Both the position numbers and the translations under genes were made by a program. A model generated the notes under the pieces. That model made no database searches. It was not told the DNA's origin and saw only the letters and a list, made by a program, of their open reading frames with translations. Below, piece by piece: positions 1 to 6,629 of a stretch of 6,965 nucleotides of DNA (within the stretch, counting starts at the first letter, position 1; every line of letters starts with the position of its first letter). Source of the DNA: Mycoplasmatota bacterium (lineage in GTDB: Bacteria; Bacillota_I; Bacilli_A; RF39; UBA660); contig DUWA01000039.1 of NCBI GenBank assembly GCA_012840755.1, positions 1 to 6,965 on the forward strand. Reading direction: 5' to 3'.

Positions 1-525
1 ATATATTTTTTCTATGTTGTTTGCTGATATATTATGTATTTTTATTATTTTATTTATTATTCTTTTATTTTTATCTGATAATTTTTCATTTTTAATATTC
101 CATAACCTATAAACAAATATGATATTTGTTTGCATATTCATCTGTTTAGTATTTATTAATATTTTTTCTATTTGCATTAATTCATTATCATCTTCAAAAC
201 TATGAAGAGATATATTAATTTGTCTAACACATTTATATTTTTTTAATACCTTTTTTCTTTTATCTAGTAATGTCCCATTTGTAGTAATATTTATTTTCAT
301 ATTATTTTGTTCACATATTTCTAATATTTCTTCAAAATGAGTATGAATTAAAGGTTCTCCTTTTACATGCAAATATATATAATCAGTATGTTTTTTTATT
401 TTACTAATTACAATTTTAAATTCTTCTATTGACATCTCTTTGGTTCTTTTTTGTATTTCAGAACAAAACGAACAAGTTTTATTACATTTATTAGTTATTT
501 CTATGTAGATTTTTTTAAATTTCAT
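1..525 (-). CDS. Radical SAM domain protein (partial, 3' end outside window)
   Basis: The frame from the ATG at 525 stays open to base 1, giving 175 residues with no stop. A CX3CX2C cluster (Cys14, Cys18, Cys21) sits just after the first beta strand (IYIEITNKC). This is the radical SAM motif that ligates the [4Fe-4S] cluster which reductively cleaves S-adenosylmethionine. A GEP motif (residues 56-58), TTNGT (81-85) and ISLHS (105-109) follow in the order expected of the MoaA/PqqE-like radical SAM barrel and contact SAM or the barrel core. The C-terminal part is outside, so I cannot tell whether an auxiliary-cluster (SPASM-type) domain follows. The start is supported by AAAAGGTG (535-542) nine bases upstream, inside the uvrB 3' end. 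The gene begins 1 nt after the uvrB stop, so the two are almost certainly co-transcribed and possibly translationally coupled. The substrate is unknown and no peptide or cofactor partner is visible. Family call strong; function not assigned. Confidence 0.9.
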   Translation of the reverse strand, partial: MKFKKIYIEITNKCNKTCSFCSEIQKRTKEMSIEEFKIVISKIKKHTDYIYLHVKGEPLIHTHFEEILEICEQNNMKINITTNGTLLDKRKKVLKKYKCVRQINISLHSFEDDNELMQIEKILINTKQMNMQTNIIFVYRLWNIKNEKLSDKNKRIINKIIKIHNISANNIEKIY

Positions 526-526
526 T

Positions 527-2485
527 TTATTTGGCACCTTTTAATTCAAACATAATATCTCTAAGTTCCATTGCTCTTTCAAAATCAAGATTTTTAGCAG
601 CCTCTTTCATTTCTATTTCTAATTTGTTAATTAAATTGAATATATCTTCTTTACTCATTTTTTCTACTTTATCATTTTCATTAATATCTTTATTATTTGT
701 AATTAATTCTCTTATTTCTTTTACAATTGTTGTTGGAACTATGTTGTTTTCTAAATTGTATTTTTCTTGAATATTTCTTCTTCTTGTGGTCTCATCAATT
801 GCTCTTTTCATTGATTCGCTAATTGTATCAGCATACATTATTACATGACCGTTGGAATTTCTAGCGGCTCGCCCTATTATTTGTATTAAACTTCTGTCAC
901 TTCTTAAAAAACCTTGTTTATCAGCATCCATTATTGAAATTAGACTCACCTCTGGAATATCAAGACCCTCTCTTAAAAGATTTATACCTACTAATACATC
1001 ATATTTGCCTAATCTTAAATCTCTAATTATTCTCATTCTTTCTAATGTTTTTATTTCTGAATGAAGATATGCTACTTTATAGTCAAGTTTTTTTAGATAT
1101 GAAGTAAGTTCCTCTGCCATTCTTATAGTTAATGTTGTAACTAATACTCTTTCATTTTTTTCTTTTCTTTCATTAATTTGTGCAATTAAATCATCTATTT
1201 GTCCTTTAGTTGGTTTTACTTCAATTAATGGATCAAGTAATCCTGTTGGCCTTATAATTTGTTCTACTACTTCATTATTGACTTTTTGTAATTCATAATC
1301 ACCTGGTGTTGCAGATACATATATTGCTGTTTTTATTTTTTCTTCAAATTCTTCAAATTTTAAAGGCCTATTATCAAGAGCACTAGGTAATCTAAATCCA
1401 TAATCAACAAGTACTTCTTTCCTTGCTCTGTCTCCGTTATACATCCCTCTGACTTGAGGTAATGTAACATGTGATTCATCAACAACTAATAAATAATCAT
1501 CCCCAAAAAAATCCATTAATGTCGTTGGTGTTTCTCCCTCGTTTTTTAAAGATAAATGTCTCGAATAGTTTTCAACTCCACGACAAAATCCTGTTTCTTT
1601 AAGCATTTCTATATCGTAATTAGTTCTTTCATTTAATCTTTGATACTCTAATAATTTATTTTCTTCTTTAAAATTTTTTAACTGTACATCTAATTCTTCT
1701 TTTATATTCTTAATTGCTGTTTTTATTTTTTCTTCACTTGTAACAAAATGACTAGCAGGGAAAATAGTAATATTTTTTTTGCTTGATATAATTGCTCCCG
1801 TTAATATATCAAATTCAGATATTTTTTCAATTTCATCTCCAAAAAATTCAATTCTAATTCCTTTTGAATTTTCATTAATAGGAATTATTTCTATTACATC
1901 TCCTTTTACTCTAAATGTACCCCTTTTTAAATCAATATTATTCCTTTCATATAACATATCAATTAATTTTTTTAATATTTCATCACGATCAATAATTTGA
2001 TTTATCGATATACTTAAAGTTTTATTTCTATATTCTTCTATTTCTCCTATTCCATATATACAAGAAACTGAAGATACTACTATAACATCTTTATTATTTA
2101 ACAGTGCACTTGTTGCGGCGTGTCTTAATTGATCAATTTCATCGTTTATTGAAGCATCTTTTTCTATATATGTGTCTGTTTTTGCAACATATGCTTCTGG
2201 CTGATAGTAATCATAATATGAAACAAAATATTCAACTTTATTTTCCGGGAATAATTCTTTTAATTCACTATATAATTGACCTGCTAGTGTTTTATTATGA
2301 GCTAAAATTAGAGTTGGTTTATTAACTTTTTCAATTACATTTGCAATAGTAAATGTTTTTCCAGTTCCAGTAGCACCTAATAAAACTTGATGTTTTTTTC
2401 CATTATTAATACCCTTTACTAATTTTTCTATCGCTTCTGGTTGATCACCGCTGGGAGAAAATTTACTAATCAATTTAAAATTCAT
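527..2485 (-). CDS. uvrB: UvrABC excinuclease subunit B
   Basis: UvrB is the damage-verifying subunit of nucleotide excision repair. UvrA loads it on DNA, it opens the helix around the lesion, and it recruits UvrC for dual incision. The 652-residue product is full length. It shows the family N-terminus ([11 protein letters not shown]), Walker A GATGTGKT (37-44), and the beta-hairpin [10 protein letters not shown] (90-99) that inserts between DNA strands. A DESH Walker B box lies in the middle, followed by the conserved [19 protein letters not shown] stretch. The C-terminal helicase lobe ends with QIIGRAARN, and the last ~40 residues form the UVR helical hairpin that contacts UvrA/UvrC. I start at 2485 rather than the upstream in-frame ATG at 2530, because AAAGGTG (2491-2497) lies 5 nt before it and the family begins here. 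The 2530 start would also lie upstream of the predicted -10 box. The gene probably has its own promoter and reads into the radical SAM gene. uvrA and uvrC are not in the window. Confidence 0.98.
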   Translation of the reverse strand: MNFKLISKFSPSGDQPEAIEKLVKGINNGKKHQVLLGATGTGKTFTIANVIEKVNKPTLILAHNKTLAGQLYSELKELFPENKVEYFVSYYDYYQPEAYVAKTDTYIEKDASINDEIDQLRHAATSALLNNKDVIVVSSVSCIYGIGEIEEYRNKTLSISINQIIDRDEILKKLIDMLYERNNIDLKRGTFRVKGDVIEIIPINENSKGIRIEFFGDEIEKISEFDILTGAIISSKKNITIFPASHFVTSEEKIKTAIKNIKEELDVQLKNFKEENKLLEYQRLNERTNYDIEMLKETGFCRGVENYSRHLSLKNEGETPTTLMDFFGDDYLLVVDESHVTLPQVRGMYNGDRARKEVLVDYGFRLPSALDNRPLKFEEFEEKIKTAIYVSATPGDYELQKVNNEVVEQIIRPTGLLDPLIEVKPTKGQIDDLIAQINERKEKNERVLVTTLTIRMAEELTSYLKKLDYKVAYLHSEIKTLERMRIIRDLRLGKYDVLVGINLLREGLDIPEVSLISIMDADKQGFLRSDRSLIQIIGRAARNSNGHVIMYADTISESMKRAIDETTRRRNIQEKYNLENNIVPTTIVKEIRELITNNKDINENDKVEKMSKEDIFNLINKLEIEMKEAAKNLDFERAMELRDIMFELKGAK

Positions 2486-2490
2486 AATAT

Positions 2491-2497
2491 CACCTTT
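2491..2497 (-). promoter_or_regulatory. Ribosome binding site of uvrB
   Basis: AAAGGTG on the minus strand, 5 nt before the ATG at 2485, is complementary to the 3' end of 16S rRNA. It selects this start over the in-frame ATG at 2530. Confidence 0.75.
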
Positions 2498-2510
2498 TTT
2501 TATTTTAACA

Positions 2511-2519
2511 TTTATATCA
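2511..2519 (-). promoter_or_regulatory. Predicted extended -10 promoter for uvrB
   Basis: The minus strand reads TG-A-TATAAA: -10 hexamer at 2511-2516 (5/6 to TATAAT) with the TG of an extended -10 at 2518-2519. No good -35 box sits at 16-18 bp, which is tolerable for extended -10 promoters. Transcription would start near 2504, leaving a short leader that contains the ribosome binding site. The sequence is AT-rich, so a chance match is possible. No GAAC-N4-GTTC (Bacillus-type LexA/DinR) box is visible around it. Confidence 0.4.
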
Positions 2520-2532
2520 TTTTTTAACAATT

Positions 2533-2557
2533 AAAAAGGCAAGCTAACTTACCTTTT
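2533..2557 (-). terminator. Probable intrinsic terminator after noc
   Basis: Read on the minus strand, the arms AAAAGGTAAG (2557-2548) and CTTGCCTTTT (2543-2534) enclose a 4-nt loop, TTAG. They form a 10-bp stem with one G-U wobble, 5 nt after the noc stop. On the plus strand the wobble becomes a C-A mismatch, so the structure favours minus-strand RNA. The U-tract is short (five U, four of them in the stem, then AA), so termination may be partial and some readthrough into uvrB is plausible. Confidence 0.55.
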
Positions 2558-2562
2558 AAAAA

Positions 2563-3954
2563 CTAATCCTTCTTTATTTTAAATATAACTTGATATGTAT
2601 TTTCAAAATCCATTTCTTCAGTATCTATCATATAACCTAAACTTTTAATTTTATCAGTACAATCACGAATTACATTTATTACTTCTTTTATATTTGGTTT
2701 TTCAATACCAATACTAAAATTATCAGTGCTTTTTTCATATATTTTATTATTAAGTGAAAAATAATCATCTATATCTTTAACTTGTTTTTGTTTTTCTATA
2801 TTATCATTAATATTAACTTTATTATCATTAATACTAAATAATGAATCAAATGATAAGGTATCGTTAATATTTTTATATTCGTATTCTTCTGAATTAATAT
2901 TGTCAAATCTTAATAGATCATTATCATCATTAATATCGTCAAAAAATTTATTTGGTTTAATATTTTCTTCATTATTTTCATTATTATTTTTTTCATTCAA
3001 TTCTATATCTTCTTTTATATCATAATTTTCCATTTTATCATCTTTTTTAAGAAGATTATTTAAATCTATTGCCTCTTTTTCTATAAATATATCTTTTGCT
3101 TCTTTTTCTATTTTATCTATATCCATAAATCCTGGATTAATTTTGTTTTCATCTTCTATTATTGTACTGATTTCTTGAATTTCTATATTATCTTTATGAT
3201 TTTTAGAGTCATCATTAAACTTATTAAATGGTTCTTCTTTATTATCTTCAATAATAGGTGATGATGGTATATTAAAGTTTTTATTTTCATTAAATGAATC
3301 CAAATTATCAAAATCAAGGATTTCAATATCTTTGTCCATTATATTTTCATCATTAATCATTTTTTTTATCTCCTCATCAGTTTGTCTAACTGTTAATCTT
3401 TCTAATATTATTCTATTTAAAAGATTTTTTTGTTTTTTAGGATCACTCAGTTTCAATAACGATCTAGCATGTCTTTCAGATATCTTTCCTTCCAATAATG
3501 ACTCTTGTACTTCATCATCTAAATTCAATAGTCTTAATTTATTAGCAATTGTCGGTTGGGTCTTTCCTAATTTTAATGCAAGAGATTCTTGTGTTAAATA
3601 TCCCATATCTAATATTTTTTTATATGAAATAGCTTCTTCTATTGGTGTTAAATCTTGTCTTTGAACATTCTCTATTAAAGCTATTTCTGCACTTTCTTTA
3701 TCATCCAAATCAGTTACTATTGCTGGTATTGTTCTCATATTTGCCATGCTACTTGCTTTATAACGACGCTCACCAGCTATTATTTCATATTTGTCTCCTA
3801 TTTGTCTTACAACTATCGGTTGTATTACCCCGTGTTCCTTTATAGATTCTGCAAGTTCTTCTATTGCTGATTCATTAAATTTTATTCTTGGTTGAAATCT
3901 ATTTGGTAAAATATCAGACAAATTAATGTTTATAATCTTTTTCTCGCCTTTCAT
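2563..3954 (-). CDS. noc: Nucleoid occlusion protein Noc (ParB family) with a very long acidic linker
   Basis: Noc is a ParB-like CTPase clamp that loads at Noc binding sites and blocks division-septum assembly over the chromosome. The N-domain has GVIQPIVVR (42-50), the CTP motif GERRYKA (61-67) and ENVQR (95-99). The helix-turn-helix LTQESLALKLGKTQPTIANK (120-139) is followed by ISERHARSLL (158-167). At the four positions reported to separate Noc from ParB specificity I read Gln133, Lys139, Asn144 and Arg161, which is Noc-like at three and unlike the ParB set Arg/Thr/Ala/Gly. The last ~44 residues (420-463) resemble the Bacillus Noc dimerisation domain (pattern D/N-TEE-x-D/E-FE-xx-YQ). Between them lie about 220 residues of Asn/Asp/Glu/Lys/Ile-rich sequence. 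The 463-residue product is far longer than the ~280 residues of Bacillus Noc. Start 3954 has AAAGGGG 8 nt upstream; the ATG at 3975 has no ribosome binding site and sits almost on the predicted transcription start. A divergent Spo0J/ParB role is the alternative. Confidence 0.85.
   Translation of the reverse strand: MKGEKKIININLSDILPNRFQPRIKFNESAIEELAESIKEHGVIQPIVVRQIGDKYEIIAGERRYKASSMANMRTIPAIVTDLDDKESAEIALIENVQRQDLTPIEEAISYKKILDMGYLTQESLALKLGKTQPTIANKLRLLNLDDEVQESLLEGKISERHARSLLKLSDPKKQKNLLNRIILERLTVRQTDEEIKKMINDENIMDKDIEILDFDNLDSFNENKNFNIPSSPIIEDNKEEPFNKFNDDSKNHKDNIEIQEISTIIEDENKINPGFMDIDKIEKEAKDIFIEKEAIDLNNLLKKDDKMENYDIKEDIELNEKNNNENNEENIKPNKFFDDINDDNDLLRFDNINSEEYEYKNINDTLSFDSLFSINDNKVNINDNIEKQKQVKDIDDYFSLNNKIYEKSTDNFSIGIEKPNIKEVINVIRDCTDKIKSLGYMIDTEEMDFENTYQVIFKIKKD
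2698..3354 (-). other. Low-complexity acidic linker inserted within noc
   Basis: This stretch encodes residues ~201-419 of the Noc protein. It is dominated by Asn, Asp, Glu, Lys and Ile, with Asn/Glu clusters near 320-331 and Asn-Asp repeats near 340-385. Only a few Pro and aromatic residues occur, and no globular domain is recognisable. A motif of the form L-x-F-D-N/S-hydrophobic appears three times (213-218, 348-353, 367-372). The reading frame is intact across it and both flanking domains are well conserved, so it is an expansion inside one protein rather than a fusion of two genes or a frameshift. Intrinsic disorder is inferred from composition only. Confidence 0.8.
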
Positions 3955-3962
3955 ACAAATTA

Positions 3963-3969
3963 CCCCTTT
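3963..3969 (-). promoter_or_regulatory. Ribosome binding site of noc
   Basis: AAAGGGG on the minus strand lies 8 nt before the ATG at 3954 and decides the start in favour of the 463-residue product. The in-frame ATG seven codons upstream (3975) has only A/T-rich sequence before it. Confidence 0.7.
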
Positions 3970-3984
3970 ATACATACTATTTAA

Positions 3985-4013
3985 ATGATACTATATTTTG
4001 GGAAATATTTCAA
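3985..4013 (-). promoter_or_regulatory. Predicted sigma-A promoter of noc
   Basis: On the minus strand, TTGAAA (4008-4013, 5/6 to TTGACA) is separated by exactly 17 bp from TATCAT (3985-3990, 5/6 to TATAAT). Transcription would start near 3978, about 24 nt before the noc ATG. It lies directly downstream of the rsmG terminator, which explains how noc is expressed independently of the mnmE-mnmG-rsmG operon. The 17-bp spacer contains one copy of the 12-bp TTTTGGGAAATA repeat. Confidence 0.6.
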
Positions 4014-4029
4014 TAGTTTTTGGGAAATA
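3996..4029. repeat. Two 12-bp direct repeats with Noc-site half-motifs in the noc promoter
   Basis: TTTTGGGAAATA occurs exactly at 3996-4007 and again at 4018-4029, 22 bp apart start to start (about two helical turns). On the minus strand each reads TATTTCCCAAAA, whose first eight bases equal one half of the palindromic Bacillus Noc binding site (ATTTCCCGGGAAAT, extended by T/A). One copy fills the -35/-10 spacer and the other lies just upstream of the -35 box, a classic operator arrangement. The repeat is seen directly; Noc as the binding protein is inference, because only half of each palindrome is present. Confidence 0.5.
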
Positions 4030-4055
4030 AAAAAAAATAGGATTTTTCCTATTTT
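4029..4055 (-). terminator. Intrinsic terminator of the mnmE-mnmG-rsmG operon
   Basis: On the minus strand AAAATAGGA (4055-4047), a loop of AAAA (4046-4043) and TCCTATTTT (4042-4034) form a perfect 9-bp stem. Five further T (4033-4029) follow, making a run of nine T in all. The 5' arm overlaps the rsmG stop codon (4054-4056). The plus strand lacks a comparable U-tract after the hairpin, so it acts on leftward transcripts. Confidence 0.85.
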
Positions 4056-4758
4056 ATAAAGGGTTTTTCTTTATTTCAGAAAATTTTCTCGGATATATTT
4101 TTGAAGTTTCTTTTTCTTTCCTTATAAGTAGAATTGTTCTTATACTATTCTCTTTTGGTAATAAAAATTCAATACTATTAATTATTTTACAATTAAGTTT
4201 TTTTAACGCATTCTCACTTTCCTGCATTTCCTGGGAAATATTTGCTTTCATAGGTATAAAAAAACTATTTTTCTTTATCATTGGAATACAATATTCAACT
4301 AATACATTTAACGGTGCAACTGCTCGAGCTGTTACAACATCAAATTTTTCTCTATTATTATTTGCAAACACCTCTGCTCTTTCGTGAAAAACTTCTATAT
4401 TATTAAGTTCTAATTTATTTATTACATCTTTTAAAAATTCAACTCTTTTATTTAACGAATCAACTAACGTTACTTTAAGTTTTGGAAATAGAATTTTTAG
4501 AACCATTCCAGGAAAACCTGCTCCTGTTCCGATATCACACAATGTATCTATTTTGTTTAAATCTATTATCTTATATATTGTAGCGCTATCATAAAAATGT
4601 TTCAAATATACTTGTTTCTTTTCTGTTATTCCTGTTAGATTCATATATTTGTTTTTTTCTATTAAAATATCATAATATTTTTCCAGTTGAATTTCCATTT
4701 TTTCTGTAATTTTAATGCCTATTTTTTCTAATTCTTCGATAAATTCCTTATTTGTCAT
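4054..4758 (-). CDS. rsmG: 16S rRNA (guanine-527-N7)-methyltransferase RsmG
   Basis: RsmG (GidB) uses S-adenosylmethionine to make m7G at position 527 (E. coli numbering) of 16S rRNA in the small-subunit decoding region. In many bacteria its loss gives low-level streptomycin resistance. The 234-residue product has the family length. It shows the N-terminal NLTGIT motif (40-45), HFYDSAT (54-60), and the Rossmann SAM-binding loop GTGAGFPG (77-84) preceded by the acidic strand DTLCDI. The conserved TARAVAPL motif lies in the middle. The ATG at 4758 overlaps the mnmG 3' end by 11 bp and is preceded at 7 nt by AAGAGG (4766-4771) within mnmG, suggesting translational coupling. It is the last gene of the operon; a terminator overlaps its stop codon. 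A near-perfect Noc-site match lies within its coding sequence (4226-4239). Confidence 0.97.
   Translation of the reverse strand: MTNKEFIEELEKIGIKITEKMEIQLEKYYDILIEKNKYMNLTGITEKKQVYLKHFYDSATIYKIIDLNKIDTLCDIGTGAGFPGMVLKILFPKLKVTLVDSLNKRVEFLKDVINKLELNNIEVFHERAEVFANNNREKFDVVTARAVAPLNVLVEYCIPMIKKNSFFIPMKANISQEMQESENALKKLNCKIINSIEFLLPKENSIRTILLIRKEKETSKIYPRKFSEIKKNPL
4226..4239. promoter_or_regulatory. Candidate Noc binding site inside rsmG
   Basis: The plus strand reads ATTTCCTGGGAAAT, identical to the known Bacillus Noc site ATTTCCCGGGAAAT except for one central base. It lies about 270 bp upstream of the noc start, within the rsmG codons for Ile-Ser-Gln-Glu-Met. The noc gene next door encodes a protein with Noc-type recognition residues. 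That this organism uses the same site is inference. Confidence 0.45.
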
Positions 4759-6616
4759 TAAAATACCTCTTCATATGTATCATTATAAGTGATATATCAG
4801 CTGGATTGACTCCACTTATTCTTGATGCTTGACCAATTGATGTTGGTCTTATTTCATTTAACTTTTGTTTTGCTTCACTTGCTAGATTATGGATTTTATC
4901 ATAATCTATATTAATTGGGATTCTTTTATTGTCTAAATCCATTATTTTTTTTGCTTCTTTTGATGATTTTAATATATATCCTTCATATTTATTGTTTATT
5001 ACTACCTGTTCTATAATTTCATTATCATAATCAATTTCAATGAATTTTCTCAAATGATTTATTCTAATTTCTGGTCTTTTTAATAAATCATATAATGTTG
5101 TACTATCACGTAAAGGTGTTGTTCCTATTGATATTAAGTATTCATTAATGTCTTTCTTAGGAGTAATTTTTTTTGCTTTTAATATATTAGTAATTTCATT
5201 TATTTTATTTTTCTTTTCTAAATATTTTTTATATTTATCCTCATCAACTAATCCAAAATTATAACCATATTCTCTTAATCTCTCGTCAGCATTGTCGTGT
5301 CTTAATAGTAATCTATATTCTGCTCTCGATGTTAATAATCTATATGGATCACTAACTCCTTTTGTTACTAAATCATCTATTAATACACCAATATAAGCTT
5401 CATTTCTTTTTAATATAAAAGGTTCTTTATTATCTAGTTTCAGGCAAGCATTTATAGCAGCCATTAACCCTTGACATGCTGCTTCTTCATATCCACTTGT
5501 TCCATTTATTTGACCAGCTGCATATAAATTTTCTATTAATTTGGTTTCAAGCGTTTGTTTTAATTGAGTAGGATATATTGCATCGTATTCTATTGCATAT
5601 GCATATTTCAATATTTTAGCATTTTCAAGTCCTGGTAATGATTTAACCATTTTTTCTTGAATATCATGAGGCATACTTGTAGAAAACCCCTGTATATATA
5701 TATCATCTAAATAAATACTTTCTGGTTCCAAAAATATTTGATGTCTTTCTTTATCACTAAATCTTACTATTTTATCTTCTATTGAAGGACAATATCTTGG
5801 TCCTACCCCCTCTATGTCATCCAACCCACCATACATACTAGATTTATTTAAATTTTCTTTTATTATTTTATGTGTTTCTTTAGTAGTATATATTAAATGA
5901 CAAGGTACTTGCTTATTTATATCATAATAATATTTATTGTCATAACTAAATGACCTATAAACATTATCTCCATTTTCTATTCTAGTAACGTTATAATCAA
6001 TAGTATTTTTATCAATTCTTTGTGGTGTCCCGGTTTTTAACCTGATAATTTTAAAGCCCAATTCTTTTAGATTTGTACTTAACCCATCACTTGTCTTTTC
6101 TCCATGTGGGCCTTCTTTTTTTCGAATACTTCCAATCATTATACTTGACTTCATATATGTTCCTGTTGTTAGAATGACAACTTTTGATAAATATTCTTTA
6201 TTATCTGTTGTAATAATTCCTTTAATAATATTATTATCTACTATTAATTTCTCTACCATTTTCTCAACAACAGTTAAATTATCTTGATTTTGTAATGTTT
6301 TTATCATCTCTTGTGGATATTTTATTTTATCCACTTGTGCTCTTAATGCTTGAACTGCTGGACCTTTTGCATTATTTAACATTTTTATTTGTATTAAACT
6401 CTTATCTGCATTTTTTCCCATTTCCCCACCAAGAGCGTCTATTTCTCTAACAACAATACCCTTTGCACTTCCTCCAATACTAGGGTTGCAAGCCATATCT
6501 GCAATATTTTTTATATTTGAAGTAATTAACAATGTTTTTTTATTCATTCTTGCACATGCTAATGCTGCTTCACATCCAGCATGTCCACCGCCAACTACTA
6601 TTACATCATATTTCAT
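4748..6616 (-). CDS. mnmG: tRNA uridine-34 5-carboxymethylaminomethyl modification enzyme MnmG
   Basis: MnmG (GidA) is the FAD-dependent partner of MnmE. The complex uses methylene-tetrahydrofolate and glycine or ammonium to build the cmnm5/nm5 group on wobble uridine 34 of tRNAs reading two-fold split codon boxes. The 622 residues match the family length. It shows FAD-binding GGGHAG (9-14), CNPSIGG (43-49), [14 protein letters not shown] (84-97), and [13 protein letters not shown] with the conserved Cys at 276. Further on are [30 protein letters not shown] and the C-terminal helical domain. The stretch after residue 162 ([17 protein letters not shown]) differs from the common proteobacterial form but keeps the TGTP motif. 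The start at 6616 is set by GGAGG (6623-6627) 6 nt upstream and by [11 protein letters not shown], typical of the family. The in-frame ATG at 6667 lies within mnmE and would add 17 unrelated residues. It is co-transcribed with its partner mnmE (13-bp gap) and overlaps rsmG by 11 bp. Confidence 0.98.
   Translation of the reverse strand: MKYDVIVVGGGHAGCEAALACARMNKKTLLITSNIKNIADMACNPSIGGSAKGIVVREIDALGGEMGKNADKSLIQIKMLNNAKGPAVQALRAQVDKIKYPQEMIKTLQNQDNLTVVEKMVEKLIVDNNIIKGIITTDNKEYLSKVVILTTGTYMKSSIMIGSIRKKEGPHGEKTSDGLSTNLKELGFKIIRLKTGTPQRIDKNTIDYNVTRIENGDNVYRSFSYDNKYYYDINKQVPCHLIYTTKETHKIIKENLNKSSMYGGLDDIEGVGPRYCPSIEDKIVRFSDKERHQIFLEPESIYLDDIYIQGFSTSMPHDIQEKMVKSLPGLENAKILKYAYAIEYDAIYPTQLKQTLETKLIENLYAAGQINGTSGYEEAACQGLMAAINACLKLDNKEPFILKRNEAYIGVLIDDLVTKGVSDPYRLLTSRAEYRLLLRHDNADERLREYGYNFGLVDEDKYKKYLEKKNKINEITNILKAKKITPKKDINEYLISIGTTPLRDSTTLYDLLKRPEIRINHLRKFIEIDYDNEIIEQVVINNKYEGYILKSSKEAKKIMDLDNKRIPINIDYDKIHNLASEAKQKLNEIRPTSIGQASRISGVNPADISLIMIHMKRYFNDK
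6313..6334. repeat. Inverted repeat resembling two facing DnaA boxes, inside mnmG
   Basis: GTGGATA (6313-6319) and TATCCAC (6328-6334) form a 7-bp inverted repeat around an 8-nt A/T spacer. The flanking 9-mers TGTGGATAT and TTATCCACT each match the DnaA box TTATCCACA (one on each strand) at 8 of 9 positions. The region codes for conserved MnmG residues (V-D-K and Y-P-Q), so coincidence is likely. The gene cluster is usually near the replication origin, hence the note. Confidence 0.25.
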
Positions 6617-6622
6617 TCTATA

Positions 6623-6627
6623 CCTCC
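6623..6627 (-). promoter_or_regulatory. Ribosome binding site of mnmG
   Basis: GGAGG, 6 nt before the ATG at 6616, sits in the 13-bp gap after the mnmE stop. It is the strongest Shine-Dalgarno match in the window and fixes the mnmG start. Confidence 0.85.
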
Positions 6628-6629
6628 AA

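Noticed and set aside
2240..2253. A weaker Noc-site-like sequence in uvrB (ATTTTCCGGGAATA)
   Set aside because: Only 11 of 14 bases match, and it encodes the conserved UvrB stretch LFPENKVEY, so protein constraint and chance explain it.
531..2325. Plus-strand open frames of about 70-80 codons opposite uvrB
   Set aside because: They lie wholly antisense to a well-conserved gene, lack convincing ribosome binding sites, and encode low-complexity Leu/Ile/Ser/Phe-rich products typical of the reverse complement of AT-rich coding DNA.
2698..3354. The noc linker as evidence of a frameshift or a fusion of two genes
   Set aside because: The reading frame is uninterrupted, codon use is like the neighbours, and the C-terminal end is the expected Noc dimer domain rather than a new protein.
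3332..3845. Plus-strand open frames of 67 and 110 codons opposite noc
   Set aside because: They are antisense shadows of the conserved ParB-like domain with no recognisable motif and no ribosome binding site.
3955..3975. Upstream ATG at 3975 as the noc start
   Set aside because: It has no ribosome binding site and lies only about 3 nt after the predicted transcription start; the ATG at 3954 has AAAGGGG at good spacing.
6420..6426. ATTTCCC half-site in mnmG
   Set aside because: It is a lone half-site with no matching second half or repeat partner, inside conserved coding sequence (GGEMGKN region).
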